NCBI RefSeq assembly: GCF_000385925.1
Contig: NC_021175.1
Span: forward strand, 208,501-272,500
DNA from: Streptococcus cristatus AS 1.3089
Lineage (GTDB): Bacteria > Bacillota > Bacilli > Lactobacillales > Streptococcaceae
Direction of reading: 5' to 3'
DNA: 64,000 bases
The notes below the pieces were generated by a model. It ran no database searches and had not been told where the DNA came from. It saw only the letters and a list, made by a program, of their open reading frames with translations. The translations under genes were made by a program, and so were the position numbers. Shown here one piece after another: positions 9,646-19,442 of this stretch (position 1 is its first letter; each line of letters opens with the position of its first letter).

Positions 9646-11365
9646 AATTATCTATTTCCAATTCATAAAGGCCGCGTAGTGCGTTGCAGGCGTAGATTCT
9701 TTCTGCTGATTTCAAGTCGTCTAGGCTGAGAATTTTTTCTGTGGCCTGACCTGTTGCCAAGAGGTGCTGCCGGTAGATACCGTTCAGGAGACCTAGCTCG
9801 ACTGGTGGCGTATAGAGGTGGCCGTCCAATTGGAGGACTAGGTTACCGATGGAGCTTTCTAGTAGCTGGCCTTGGGCATTGTAGTAAATCTGCTCCTGCT
9901 GGCCTAGGGATAAGTGTGGTCGATAGCTGGTTTTAAAGTAGGTGAAAGGCTGCTGTAAGTTGGCATTTTGTGGAACGAGAATGGCCTTGCAGAAAGCTTC
10001 TGGGAGTGCCTGTAGCTTATCTAGCTGGTAGCTCACTTTTCCAGATTTGGCGATGGAGATCCGCAGGCGGTAGTCCGTACTTGGCTCCAGTTCTGCTAGG
10101 GTTTGGTTCAATTCTGCCTTCAGTTTTTCCTCATCAAATGGATAAGCAAAGTAACGAGCGGCTTCCCGTAGACGCTTCAGATGTTGGTCTTGGAAGATCA
10201 GGCTGCCTTTCTCAATCTTCCCTGTCGTAATTAGGTCAAACTGCGGATTTTTCCGATAAAGAACAGCCGATTTTTGCTGGGTTTCGATGTACTCGGATTC
10301 CCATGTGCTATCCCAAGTGATGCCGCCGCCGACACCGTAAATCGCCTTGCCAGCCTGTAGCTGGATGGTGCGGATGGCGACGTTGAAAATGCGTCTCTGG
10401 TCTGGCAAACAGATGCCAACAGTACCGCAGTAGACACCGCGGGCGACTTTTTCTGTCGCCTTGATGATAGCCATGGTTGAAATCTTTGGAGCGCCTGTGA
10501 TAGAGCCGCAAGGAAAGAGCGCATCAAAAATTTCTCCTAGGCCAATCTCAGGTCGCAGCTGGCTTTTGATGGTGGAGGTCATTTGCCAGACAGTTGAATA
10601 CTGCTCGACCTGACACAGCTGCTCGACTCGTTCGCTGCCAATCTCTGAAATGCGGTTCATGTCGTTGCGAAGCAAGTCGACGATCATCATATTTTCCGCT
10701 CGGTTTTTAGGATCCTGACGCAGCCAGTCCGCCTGCTCCAAGTCCGCAGCGACCGTCAGACCGCGATTGGTAGTGCCCTTCATCGGTCGCGTTGTCAGCT
10801 CACCTCGGTGCTCCTCGAAAAAGAGCTCAGGACTGATGGATAAGATTGCCTGATTATCGTGCTCTACGTAGGCATTGTAGGCGGCGTTTTGCTCGACGAC
10901 CAGACGGTTGTAGATAGCCCAGCTGTCCTGTGGATTAAGCTCTGCGCCTAGCTGCACCGTGTAGTTGACCTGATAGGTATCGCCCTGACGGATATGATGG
11001 TGAATGGTTCCGATTGCCTTTTCGTACTCTTGCTCAGTCGTCAGGCTCTGCCATTGCGCTGGCATTTCTACCTCGTCGTAAGCTAAAGGAAATGGGGCTT
11101 CATCAGCTCTGTCATGAATGGTAAAGTAAATCAGGTACTCGCCCAGAAGAGGGGCTTTGTGGACCTGTAGCTTTTCCTCAAAAGCAGGAGCGGCTTCGTA
11201 GCTGACATATCCGACTGCATAAAAACCCTTTTTCTGCCAGTCCTCGACCTCTTGCAGAATTTCTCTGACCTCAGTCAGCTTGCGCGTTTTGAGTTCTTTG
11301 ATGGGCTGGCTGAAAATCAAGCGCCGACCCAGTTCTTTAAAATCAATAATCGTTTTCTTGTGCAT
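9644..11365 (-). CDS. pabB: PabB-PabC fusion: aminodeoxychorismate synthase component I / lyase
   Basis: A 573-residue two-domain protein. Residues 1-360 are the chorismate-binding enzyme: PELFFE, TRPMKGTTNRG, VDLLRNDMNRI and PCGSITGAPK are signatures of PabB. Residues ~375-573 match the class IV aminotransferase fold of 4-amino-4-deoxychorismate lyase (PabC), ending YACNALRGL. Together they make p-aminobenzoate for folate from chorismate, with ammonia from a separate glutamine amidotransferase not present here. The start MHKKTIIDF has no ribosome site; an extended -10 lies only six bases before it, suggesting a leaderless mRNA. The stop codon overlaps repeat copy B. Confidence 0.93.
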   Translation of the reverse strand: MHKKTIIDFKELGRRLIFSQPIKELKTRKLTEVREILQEVEDWQKKGFYAVGYVSYEAAPAFEEKLQVHKAPLLGEYLIYFTIHDRADEAPFPLAYDEVEMPAQWQSLTTEQEYEKAIGTIHHHIRQGDTYQVNYTVQLGAELNPQDSWAIYNRLVVEQNAAYNAYVEHDNQAILSISPELFFEEHRGELTTRPMKGTTNRGLTVAADLEQADWLRQDPKNRAENMMIVDLLRNDMNRISEIGSERVEQLCQVEQYSTVWQMTSTIKSQLRPEIGLGEIFDALFPCGSITGAPKISTMAIIKATEKVARGVYCGTVGICLPDQRRIFNVAIRTIQLQAGKAIYGVGGGITWDSTWESEYIETQQKSAVLYRKNPQFDLITTGKIEKGSLIFQDQHLKRLREAARYFAYPFDEEKLKAELNQTLAELEPSTDYRLRISIAKSGKVSYQLDKLQALPEAFCKAILVPQNANLQQPFTYFKTSYRPHLSLGQQEQIYYNAQGQLLESSIGNLVLQLDGHLYTPPVELGLLNGIYRQHLLATGQATEKILSLDDLKSAERIYACNALRGLYELEIDN

Positions 11366-11371
11366 GAATTT

Positions 11372-11380
11372 ATTGTATCA
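11372..11380 (-). promoter_or_regulatory. extended -10 of pabB, leaderless arrangement
   Basis: Read leftward, TGATACAAT ends six bases before the pabB ATG, so transcription would begin at or next to the A of the start codon. A weak TTTTCA lies 17 bases further upstream. Confidence 0.5.
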
Positions 11381-11438
11381 TAAGATAATTTGAATGAAAA
11401 CGGATTTATCGGATGAGACACTGTTTATTTTATAATAG

Positions 11439-11468
11439 TTGACAGATTAGTAAGTGTGTCGGTATACT
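11439..11468 (+). promoter_or_regulatory. sigma-A promoter of the small membrane protein gene
   Basis: TTGACA at 11439-11444 and TATACT at 11463-11468 with an 18-base spacer, 22 bases before the next start codon. Confidence 0.75.
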
Positions 11469-11490
11469 AATTTAAAAAAGAAAGAGTGAG

Positions 11491-11838
11491 ATGCTTATGA
11501 AATCAAACAAACTGCTATGGATAAATGGAATTGTTGGCATCTTAGGAGGCCTTCTGATCCTTTACGCTTCTTTAAATAGATGGCACTGGGAAATTATTTA
11601 TTTAGTTCCTAAACTAATCGAAAACCCTGGCTGGGGCGATATGGTTATATTGACCAGCTGGCTGCTTTTGGGACTTTCTATCGTCGGAATGTATCACTAT
11701 AGCAACGACCCAAGAGTCAATAAGACGAGTCATGAGCTTCTATTCTGCGCCTCTGTCATGGGATTTATTCCTTTTCTAGCTATATTTGCAGGTCTTCTAT
11801 CTATAGGAGCTGGGGTTCTCTATCTTCAAGATTTTTAA
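11491..11838 (+). CDS. small membrane protein of unknown function
   Basis: A 115-residue protein with about three hydrophobic segments (residues ~9-27, ~50-70 and ~88-110) joined by short polar loops. I do not recognise a family. A second possible start at 11497 fits the ribosome site about equally well. It has its own promoter just upstream and no obvious partner; the next gene begins 107 bases later and may be read separately. Confidence 0.6.
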   Translation: MLMKSNKLLWINGIVGILGGLLILYASLNRWHWEIIYLVPKLIENPGWGDMVILTSWLLLGLSIVGMYHYSNDPRVNKTSHELLFCASVMGFIPFLAIFAGLLSIGAGVLYLQDF

Positions 11839-11945
11839 AAATTTAAGAGTGATGGCAAAGTTGACTGACCCATGTTTACTCCTGCTCGAAAGGCCTTGAA
11901 ATTTATGATAAAATAAGGAAATGACAAAATTGTAAAGGAAGTCTT

Positions 11946-13040
11946 ATGAAAAAAATCAATGAATCTTATAAACTCATCGTCTTTGCGGCGCTTGCTCTGG
12001 CTCTGGTTCTCTATATCGGGAACATCTGGTCCGGTCTGCAGAGTCTGACTTCGGTTTTTTCACCCATTATACTGGGTGGAGTCCTGGCCTTTATCTTCAA
12101 TGTTCCGATGAAAAAACTGGAAGATTTCTTGGACAAATGCCGAGTCCCTCAAAAGTTGCAGCGCGCTTTGGCCTTGGTTTTGGAGGTGCTGATTTTAGCT
12201 CTCATCATGACGGGGATTGTCTCTATCGTCGTGCCAACTCTGACCACAGCGGTCAATCAGCTAAGCGCAACAATCGGCAAGGTAGCGCCTCAGGTAGCCA
12301 AGTGGCTGCAGCAGTCTGGCTTGCTTTCCTCTAGCCAGCTGAAAGATTTGACCAAGCAACTGCAAAATAGTGACATTGTCAACAGGGCCATTTCTCTTCT
12401 GGGCAGTCTGACAGGCAATATCTCTGCCATCTTTGGCAATTTCTTCTCTGTCATCATGTCTATCTTTCTCATGTTTGCTTTCTTGAGCAGCAAGGAGCAT
12501 TTGCAGACGATTACTAGCCGTCTCTTGCAAGTCCTGCTTCCTGAGAAGGTTGTGAAGCGCCTATCCTATGTCGGTTCTGTCATTGTTGAGACCTATGATA
12601 AGTTTCTGATGGGGCAGATGATAGAGGCCGTCATTGTTGGTGTTTTAGTCTTCATCGCTTACTCTCTGACAGGCCTACCTTATGCTGCCCTGACTGGGGT
12701 TTTAGCTGGAGTGCTCTCTTTCATTCCCTACATCGGGCCTTTCTCAGCTTGTGCTCTAGGTGCTATCTTTATCTTCACCGACAGCCCTTGGAAAGCCCTT
12801 CTTTCAATCGCAGTCTTTCAGCTGGTGCAGCTGATTGAGGGCAATATCATCTATCCGCGCGTGGTCGGCCAGTCCGTTGGTCTCCCAACTCTCTTTACCC
12901 TAGCCGCAGCCCTGATTGGAGGCAATCTCTTTGGCTTGGTCGGCATGATTTTCTTTACGCCTATCTTCGCAGTTATCTACCGTTTGGTCAGAGAGTTTGT
13001 TGCGGAGAAGGAGGAGGCTGAAGGGGACACAAGTAGGTGA
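11946..13040 (+). CDS. AI-2E family transporter (PerM-like permease)
   Basis: A 364-residue membrane protein with an N-terminal pair of hydrophobic helices, a soluble middle region (residues ~105-150), and a cluster of membrane helices containing GVLAGVLSFIPYIGPF and EGNIIYPRVVGQSVGLP, the two diagnostic motifs of this family. Members are exporters or cation antiporters; the autoinducer-2 role of the founding member does not extend to all of them. ATG at 11946 follows AAAGGAAG. It forms the left border of the defence island. Confidence 0.9.
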   Translation: MKKINESYKLIVFAALALALVLYIGNIWSGLQSLTSVFSPIILGGVLAFIFNVPMKKLEDFLDKCRVPQKLQRALALVLEVLILALIMTGIVSIVVPTLTTAVNQLSATIGKVAPQVAKWLQQSGLLSSSQLKDLTKQLQNSDIVNRAISLLGSLTGNISAIFGNFFSVIMSIFLMFAFLSSKEHLQTITSRLLQVLLPEKVVKRLSYVGSVIVETYDKFLMGQMIEAVIVGVLVFIAYSLTGLPYAALTGVLAGVLSFIPYIGPFSACALGAIFIFTDSPWKALLSIAVFQLVQLIEGNIIYPRVVGQSVGLPTLFTLAAALIGGNLFGLVGMIFFTPIFAVIYRLVREFVAEKEEAEGDTSR

Positions 13041-13261
13041 AGAATAAAGTTTAGTGGCTTCATTCTGACGGCTGTTTTTGTTCCTGCTCCTGCTCTAAAA
13101 GATCCTCTCAAAGTAAGTGTCATATAAACCGTTTGTTCTAAAGTTCATCAACTATTAAATAATCGTAAATGAAAAGAAATTATCTTTGACAATGTTTCTG
13201 CAGTTTACTTTTCTTTATCTGGAGACTTCTATTTAGGTATATTTAAAAAGTTTATAAATGC

Positions 13262-13299
13262 CCCCAAAAAGTTAGATACAAAAATCTAACTTTTTGGGG
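13262..13299. terminator. perfect 15-bp stem-loop
   Basis: CCCCAAAAAGTTAGA and its exact complement are separated by an 8-nt A-rich loop. It can act as a terminator in either direction. A perfect long stem at an island border could also be a remnant end of an insertion sequence; I cannot tell which. Confidence 0.55.
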
Positions 13300-13457
13300 T
13301 GTTTTATTATGACATTTACTTATCTTATAAGGACAAAGGTCGACCTATAGTCTACGAAAACAAGGAATCGGCTCTTAGATACTTAATCCGATTTATGAAA
13401 CGTCACGAAATAGAAAATGTTAAGAATGGGGAAATTCTCACTATTCTTCTGAATTGA
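13299..13457 (+). pseudogene. short open frame, possible gene remnant
   Basis: A frame of 52 codons starting at a GTG inside the stem-loop. Its translation (SYKDKGRPIVYENKESALRY, then LIRFMKRHEI) reads like real protein sequence, not low-complexity noise, yet it has no ribosome site and no ATG start. It is probably the 3' remnant of a larger gene cut by an insertion or deletion at the island edge. Family unknown. Confidence 0.25.
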
Positions 13458-13607
13458 AGAAATAAATAATAGACGAAAGATTTGACTTGCTACAGAAGGG
13501 GAAGTAGATGATGGGATTCTAACTTTAAATGTGTTACAATGAGATTAGTATAGAATTTGGGAATATCATGATATGAATATTTTAATTAAAGTATAAGAAG
13601 GTTTTTA

Positions 13608-16600
13608 ATGGCAAAACGAAAAGATTTTTCTGAATTAACGAGAGTACAAATCCCAGCAGCACTGCACTTGATGCGACTGGGTTATACTTACCTGCCTCAC
13701 AATGGTAAGATTTTAAATGAAAGAGATCCTGAAACAAATATTCTGGTATCTGTTTTTAGAGACCAATTTTTAAAATTCAACAATTATGCAACTGATGAAG
13801 ATGTTGACCGAGAACTGAGTAATATTAAGTTGGAACTAGATCAAAATGATTTGGGGCGTTCTTTCTTTAAACGATTGCAAGGTCAGGAAAATACCGTATA
13901 TATTGACTGGGAAAATCCAGAAGCTAACACCTTCCATCTGGCACTGGAAGTGACCTGTCACAATGGTCAGGATGAGTTCCGTCCAGATGTAGTTGTGTTT
14001 ATCAACGGACTCCCCCTTTCTTATATCGAAGTCAAACAGCCAAATGCTATCCGAGATGGCAAGACGGGGATTCAGTCAGAGCAGGATAGAACCCGATATC
14101 GTTTTGAGAATCGCAAGTTCCGTCGCTTCAATAACATTACTCAATTGATTGCGCTCTCTGATAATTTGCCTTATATCAATGGACAGGGACAGCAAAAACA
14201 GGGTTCCTATTACGGTTCAAACGCCTATTCAAAAACAAAATTTAATGCTTTCAAGGAAGAAAGAGAAGTAGATTTTCTGCATTCAATTGGACCTTTAACA
14301 GACGAACAAATTGACTTCGTCCTTGAAGATATGAAGCGCTTTGCCCTCAAATCTCAACCCGAGTTTACAACAAACCTAAACCATGATACACCGTGTAATG
14401 CCTTTCTCTCATCTTTGTATACCAAAGAACGCCTGCTCTTTCTACTTCGTTTTGGTCTGGTCTATGTAGAAGAAGAGAGCAAGGATGGCCAGATGCAACT
14501 ACAGAAGCATGTCATGCGCTATCCTCAGTATTTTGCGACCAGAGCTATCGAGGAAACGATCGCAAAGGGTATCAAGAAAGGGGTTGTCTGGCATACACAA
14601 GGTTCAGGTAAGACTGCCCTCGCTTTCTTCAATATCCGCTATCTAACCAACTATTTTTCAAAACAAGGAATAGTCCCTCAGTTTTACTTTGTCGTGGATC
14701 GTTTGGATCTGGCAGACCAAGCCTTTAAAGAATTTACCAAACGAGGGCTCAAGGTTAAGCGAATCAAAAGCCCTCAAGAGCTCAATCAAAAACAAGATGG
14801 CTATGACGTAGCCGTTGTCAACATCCAGAAGTTTAAAGACGATTCTGACCTGACAGACCGTTCTGGCTATGATCTCAATCGCCAAAACATCTACTTTATT
14901 GACGAGGCCCACCGTTCCTACAATGAGCGTGGTTCCTATCTACCAAATCTCTATCAAGCAGATACCAATGCTATCAAGATTGCTTTGACGGGAACGCCTC
15001 TCATCACCTATAAGAAAGACGGAAAAACAAAAGAAAATCATGCGACAACACGCGATATCTTTGGAGATTACATCCATAAATACTACTACAACCAGTCTAT
15101 CGATGATGGCTTTACCCTACGCTTGATGCGAGAAGATATCGAGACTTCTTATAAAGACAATCTCAGATCCATCAATGAAGAGATCCAACGTGGCGGGTTG
15201 TCCAAGGAAGATATCTTTGCTCATCCCCACTATGTGGAACCTATGCTTGATTTTATCCTTGAGGATTTTAATCGTGCACGTGATATAATTTTTGATGATC
15301 AGACCATCGGTGGGATGATCGTCTGTGACTCTTCCAAGCAAGCCCGTGAGCTCGAAAGACAGTTGGAAGAACGCAGACAAAATGGCAGTACCCAGCTGAC
15401 TTCTGTCCTTATCCTCCATGACGAAGGAGACAAGGAAGAAAAGAAAGACAAGGTAGATGCCTACAAGGAGGGCAAGATTGATCTCATCATCGTCTATTCC
15501 ATGTTATTGACTGGTTTTGATGCTCCACGCCTCAAGCGGCTCTATCTGGGGCGTAAGATCAAGGCCCACAATCTCCTTCAAACCTTGACACGGGTCAATC
15601 GTCCTTACAAGGACTATCTCTTTGGCTATGTCATCGACTTTGCGGATATCTCAAAAGAGTTTGACAAGACCAATCGTGCTTATTTGGAAGAACTTAACCA
15701 AGAATACGATATCACTCTGACAGGAGAAAATGGCGAGGATATCTTTGGTTCTCTCTTTGTGCCAGCAGATGAGATTGCGCAAGAGTTGAGCAAGACCAAG
15801 CATGTCCTCCTGGACTATCCGACGGGAAATCTGGAGTTCTTTTCACAGGCTATCAATGACATCAAGGATAGAAAGCAGTTAAATGAGCTACGGAAAGCCC
15901 TAGAGTCGGTCAAGCAGTACTATAACGTTGCACGCTTACTGGGCTATGATCAATTGCTCCAGCAGATCGATGTCGCACAGATTGCAACCCTGCTCAATAT
16001 CATCTCTAGACGCTTGCTGACCCTGTCCTTGATGGATAAACCAGACGAGTTTTCAAGCCGTACCCTTCTAAACCTAGCCATGTCTGAAACTAGTTTTAGC
16101 TTTATCAAGATTGCTGAGGAAGAGCTCCGTCTTGCTGCCAATGACTTGGACGACTTAAAACGCCGAGTCGCTGGAGGAATCCAAGGCCAACGTGATGAAA
16201 AAGATCCCGAGTGGGTCTCTCTCTACGAAGAATTCCAGCGCATCATGAAAAAACACTTGATCCATGGGCAAGAAGGCTTTACCATGGAAAATATCAAGGA
16301 AACCCAAAAAGACTACGAAGAACTCTTTAAGTCCGTGGAGGACTATCGTACTCGTATGAGACGCCTAACCATGAACTTTAACGGAGATGAGATGGCAGCG
16401 CGTTCCTACAAGCATGTGACCCACTCGACCATGGTCAGTGACTTCCCTGCTATCTACCATGTCATCAAGGGTTCTAAAGTCAGACTAGACCGTAAAATCG
16501 GTCAAAACCAAGGAGTGCTCGATAACGAGGACTTCCTCAAGAAAATGATTCGAGAAGAAGCTCGGATTGAAATGAAAACCCACCAATCTGAAAGTGTTTT

Positions 16601-16670
16601 GACAAGAGAGGATTTTAACTATATCGTTGAATCACTATTTGAAGGATATGAAGAGGAATACCAACACTAA
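13608..16670 (+). CDS. hsdR: type I restriction endonuclease subunit R
   Basis: A 1020-residue motor-nuclease subunit. The N-terminal PD-(D/E)xK nuclease is seen as Asp127 and Glu141-Val-Lys143. The SF2 translocase follows, with Walker A GSGKT at 332-336 and the DEAH box at 432-435, helicase motif III near IALTGTPL, and motif VI around LLQTLTRVNRPYK. The C-terminal ~250 residues bind the methylase complex. With HsdM and HsdS it would translocate DNA and cut unmodified DNA far from the target. ATG 13608 follows AGAAGG. Its stop overlaps the hsdM start by one base, so the genes form one operon. Intact by inspection. Confidence 0.96.
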   Translation: MAKRKDFSELTRVQIPAALHLMRLGYTYLPHNGKILNERDPETNILVSVFRDQFLKFNNYATDEDVDRELSNIKLELDQNDLGRSFFKRLQGQENTVYIDWENPEANTFHLALEVTCHNGQDEFRPDVVVFINGLPLSYIEVKQPNAIRDGKTGIQSEQDRTRYRFENRKFRRFNNITQLIALSDNLPYINGQGQQKQGSYYGSNAYSKTKFNAFKEEREVDFLHSIGPLTDEQIDFVLEDMKRFALKSQPEFTTNLNHDTPCNAFLSSLYTKERLLFLLRFGLVYVEEESKDGQMQLQKHVMRYPQYFATRAIEETIAKGIKKGVVWHTQGSGKTALAFFNIRYLTNYFSKQGIVPQFYFVVDRLDLADQAFKEFTKRGLKVKRIKSPQELNQKQDGYDVAVVNIQKFKDDSDLTDRSGYDLNRQNIYFIDEAHRSYNERGSYLPNLYQADTNAIKIALTGTPLITYKKDGKTKENHATTRDIFGDYIHKYYYNQSIDDGFTLRLMREDIETSYKDNLRSINEEIQRGGLSKEDIFAHPHYVEPMLDFILEDFNRARDIIFDDQTIGGMIVCDSSKQARELERQLEERRQNGSTQLTSVLILHDEGDKEEKKDKVDAYKEGKIDLIIVYSMLLTGFDAPRLKRLYLGRKIKAHNLLQTLTRVNRPYKDYLFGYVIDFADISKEFDKTNRAYLEELNQEYDITLTGENGEDIFGSLFVPADEIAQELSKTKHVLLDYPTGNLEFFSQAINDIKDRKQLNELRKALESVKQYYNVARLLGYDQLLQQIDVAQIATLLNIISRRLLTLSLMDKPDEFSSRTLLNLAMSETSFSFIKIAEEELRLAANDLDDLKRRVAGGIQGQRDEKDPEWVSLYEEFQRIMKKHLIHGQEGFTMENIKETQKDYEELFKSVEDYRTRMRRLTMNFNGDEMAARSYKHVTHSTMVSDFPAIYHVIKGSKVRLDRKIGQNQGVLDNEDFLKKMIREEARIEMKTHQSESVLTREDFNYIVESLFEGYEEEYQH

Positions 16671-18274
16671 TGAATGAAACATACAAGGTCCAAGTCCAAG
16701 ACTTGGTAGATGATTTAAAAGCCGTCTTTACCCACGCAGGACTAGGAGGGGAAGCGGGGGAATACAAACTCCTCACCCAGTCCTTCCTCTACAAATTTTT
16801 AAATGATAAGTTTTTATATCTAGCACAGGTGCTAGATGCAGGGAACACCTATGAAAACTTGTTGACCATGAGTGAGGAAGACTATGACTGGCTCTTAGAG
16901 GATATCGGTACCAGCACAGCCTGGCTCAAGCCAGACCAGTTGATCGAAAGTCTCCACCGTCAGCAAAACGAGGCGACTTTCTATGAGATTTTTGAAAATA
17001 CTCTTAACCAAATCGCCATTGACAATAATGATATTTTCTCTGTGCATACGGACGGAGATACGGCTATTCGTCTTTTTGACGAGCGTCTGATTACCGATAC
17101 TATCTCAGATAGCAGTAAACGTAACGAGGTAGCAAAAGCCATCATCAATCTCCTTACTCGAGTGAAGTTTGATGAGACCATTTTTTCACAAGGTTTCGAC
17201 TTTTTCTCTACCCTCTTTGAGTACATGATCAAGGACTACAACAAAGACGGCGGTGGTAAGTACGCTGAGTACTATACACCTCACTCTGTGGCAAAGATTA
17301 TCGCTGATATCTTGGTGGGAAATGACCAACCATCAAACGTGCGGATTTATGACCCGTCTGCTGGTTCGGGGACCTTGCTTATGAACTTGGCTAGTCGTAT
17401 CGGTGTGGATAAGACGACTGTCTATAGTCAGGATATCTCGCAAAAATCGTCTAATCTCCTCCGTCTTAATCTAATTTTGAATGGACTGCAACACTCCATC
17501 CATAATATCGTACAGGGAAATACTATCATCGCCAATCGTCACCCTGAAAAGATGGACTATATCGTCTCTAACCCTCCTTTTAAACTGGACTTTTCAGAGT
17601 GGCGTGACCGAGTGGAAAGCTTGCCAGAAGCTAGTGAGCGTTTCTTTGCAGGAGTACCAAAGGTTCCTGCTAAGTCTAAGGACAAGATGGCTATTTATGA
17701 GCTCTTTGTTCAGCATATCATCTACTCCTTGAAGTCAGATGGTCAAGCAGCCGTTGTCTTGCCAACAGGATTTATCACTGCCCAGTCAGGGATTGATAAG
17801 GCCATCCGCCAACACTTGGTAGATAATCAAATGCTGGCAGGTGTCGTTTCCATGCCGTCCAATATCTTTGCGACGACAGGTACCAACGTATCTATCCTCT
17901 TTATCGATAAGAAAAACAAGGGTGATGTCGTCCTCGTCGATGCCTCAAACCTCGGAACCAAGGTCAAGGAAGGCAAGAACCAAAAGACCGTGCTCTCTCC
18001 TGAGGAAGAGCAGAAGATCGTCGAGACCTTTATCCAGAAAGAAGCCGTCGAAGACTTTTCTGTCACGGTCTCTTATGATGATATCAAGGAGAAAAACTAC
18101 TCTCTCAGCGCAGGCCAATACTTTGACATCAAGATCGACTATGTAGATATCACAGCAGAAGAGTTTGAAGCCAAGATGACCGCCTTTCAAAACAAACTGT
18201 CAGACCTTTTCCAGCAATCGCACCAACTTGAGCAGGAAATTGAGAAGCAGATGAAGGGGATCAAGTATGAGTGA
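16670..18274 (+). CDS. hsdM: type I DNA methyltransferase subunit M
   Basis: A 534-residue N6-adenine methyltransferase subunit. The N-terminal helical domain is followed by the SAM-binding motif DPSAGSGTLLMN (from Asp228) and the catalytic N301-P-P-F motif. The C-terminal part ends in a Gln/Glu-rich helix expected to contact HsdS. It methylates the HsdS-defined site to protect host DNA and is part of the restriction complex. Overlaps hsdR by one base and hsdS by eight bases, which fixes translation coupling and subunit balance. Confidence 0.96.
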   Translation: MNETYKVQVQDLVDDLKAVFTHAGLGGEAGEYKLLTQSFLYKFLNDKFLYLAQVLDAGNTYENLLTMSEEDYDWLLEDIGTSTAWLKPDQLIESLHRQQNEATFYEIFENTLNQIAIDNNDIFSVHTDGDTAIRLFDERLITDTISDSSKRNEVAKAIINLLTRVKFDETIFSQGFDFFSTLFEYMIKDYNKDGGGKYAEYYTPHSVAKIIADILVGNDQPSNVRIYDPSAGSGTLLMNLASRIGVDKTTVYSQDISQKSSNLLRLNLILNGLQHSIHNIVQGNTIIANRHPEKMDYIVSNPPFKLDFSEWRDRVESLPEASERFFAGVPKVPAKSKDKMAIYELFVQHIIYSLKSDGQAAVVLPTGFITAQSGIDKAIRQHLVDNQMLAGVVSMPSNIFATTGTNVSILFIDKKNKGDVVLVDASNLGTKVKEGKNQKTVLSPEEEQKIVETFIQKEAVEDFSVTVSYDDIKEKNYSLSAGQYFDIKIDYVDITAEEFEAKMTAFQNKLSDLFQQSHQLEQEIEKQMKGIKYE

Positions 18275-19409
18275 AGTAGAATTTGAATTACGTAAGTTAA
18301 GTGATTTAATTGAAATTTATAATAACAAAAGGGTCCCGCTCTCAGCTAAACAAAGAGAAGGTCTTGAAAAAATTTATCCATATTATGGGGCACAAGGTAT
18401 TGTAGACTATGTAGATGATTATATTTTTGATGGTAAGTATATTCTAATTGCAGAAGATGGTGAGAATCTAAAATCTAACAATAAATCAATTTGTACTCTA
18501 GCAACAGGCAAATATTGGGTAAACAACCATGCGCACATTATCAAGGGGAATGATGAAACAAATACGGATTTTCTTTATTACAAATTGAATTCCATTAGCT
18601 TTGCTCCCTATATAACTGGAAGTGCACAACCGAAATTAAATAAAGAAAATTTATTAAATATAGAAATATACATCCCTTCAAGAAAATATCAAGATAAAAT
18701 AGCAAGAGTCCTAGCTTTACTTGACCATAAAATCCAAACCAATAACCAAATCAACCAAGAATTGGAAGCCATGGCTAAGACCCTCTATGACTACTGGTTT
18801 GTGCAGTTTGATTTCCCAGACCAGAATGGTAAACCCTACAAATCATCAGGCGGAAAGATGGTCTATAACTTAGAACTCAAACGCGAAATTCCAGAAGGGT
18901 GGGGAGTGACAAAAGTAGGTGAACTCCAAATTGCTACAGGAAAAAGAGATGCAAATTTTGGGACTGAAAATGGGAAATATGATTTTTGGACTACAGCAAA
19001 TTCACCTATTAAAGCTGATGAATTTTCGTTTGAAGGGAAAGCAATTCTAATAGCTGGGAATGGCAATTTCTATGTGAATTTTACTGAAGGAAAATTTGAA
19101 GCATATCAGCGTACATATGTCATACAGTCTGAAGATGAAAATATGCTTATTTTCATGTATATGGCATGTTTACAATCGGTAGAAAAACTTCGTAAGGGAT
19201 CTAATGGCTCTATTATTAAATATATTACCATTGGAGATGTTAATAACATAGCGTCTCCGTATAATAAAAATGTAGTTAATGAGTTTGTTAGAATTTACAG
19301 TCCATTAATAGATTTGATTTCAAAAAATAAAAGACAAAACCAAGAACTCACCCAACTTCGCGATTGGCTCTTGCCAATGCTGATGAATGGACAGGTGAAG
19401 GTGGAGTAA
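18267..19409 (+). CDS. hsdS: type I restriction specificity subunit S
   Basis: A 380-residue protein with two target-recognition domains separated and ended by conserved helices. TRD1 is residues ~10-150, the central helix contains LLDHKIQTNNQINQELEAM, TRD2 starts at IPEGWGVTKVGEL (~210), and the final helix ends RDWLLPMLMNGQVKVE. The TRDs are AT-rich while the central helix has the base use of hsdR and hsdM, as expected where recognition domains are exchanged between strains. The target site cannot be predicted by reading. No second hsdS fragment or recombinase gene is nearby, so phase-variable shuffling is not indicated within this window. Confidence 0.94.
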   Translation: MSEVEFELRKLSDLIEIYNNKRVPLSAKQREGLEKIYPYYGAQGIVDYVDDYIFDGKYILIAEDGENLKSNNKSICTLATGKYWVNNHAHIIKGNDETNTDFLYYKLNSISFAPYITGSAQPKLNKENLLNIEIYIPSRKYQDKIARVLALLDHKIQTNNQINQELEAMAKTLYDYWFVQFDFPDQNGKPYKSSGGKMVYNLELKREIPEGWGVTKVGELQIATGKRDANFGTENGKYDFWTTANSPIKADEFSFEGKAILIAGNGNFYVNFTEGKFEAYQRTYVIQSEDENMLIFMYMACLQSVEKLRKGSNGSIIKYITIGDVNNIASPYNKNVVNEFVRIYSPLIDLISKNKRQNQELTQLRDWLLPMLMNGQVKVE

Positions 19410-19442
19410 ATCAGTTGTAGATAAGTAAATAAAGGAGAAAGA

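Larger units (their letters stand above)
13041..13607. other. intergenic left border of the defence island
   Basis: AT-rich sequence with a perfect 15-bp stem-loop at 13262-13299, a short open frame after it, and a TACAAT hexamer at 13534-13539 that may be the hsdR -10. No transposase, tRNA or clear direct repeat was found at this border. Confidence 0.5.

Noticed and set aside
10231..10527. Extra leftward frame inside pabB
   Set aside because: Arg/Ser-rich shadow of pabB in another frame.
18267..19409. Phase-variable hsdS shuffling locus
   Set aside because: Only one hsdS, no inverted partner and no recombinase within the window.
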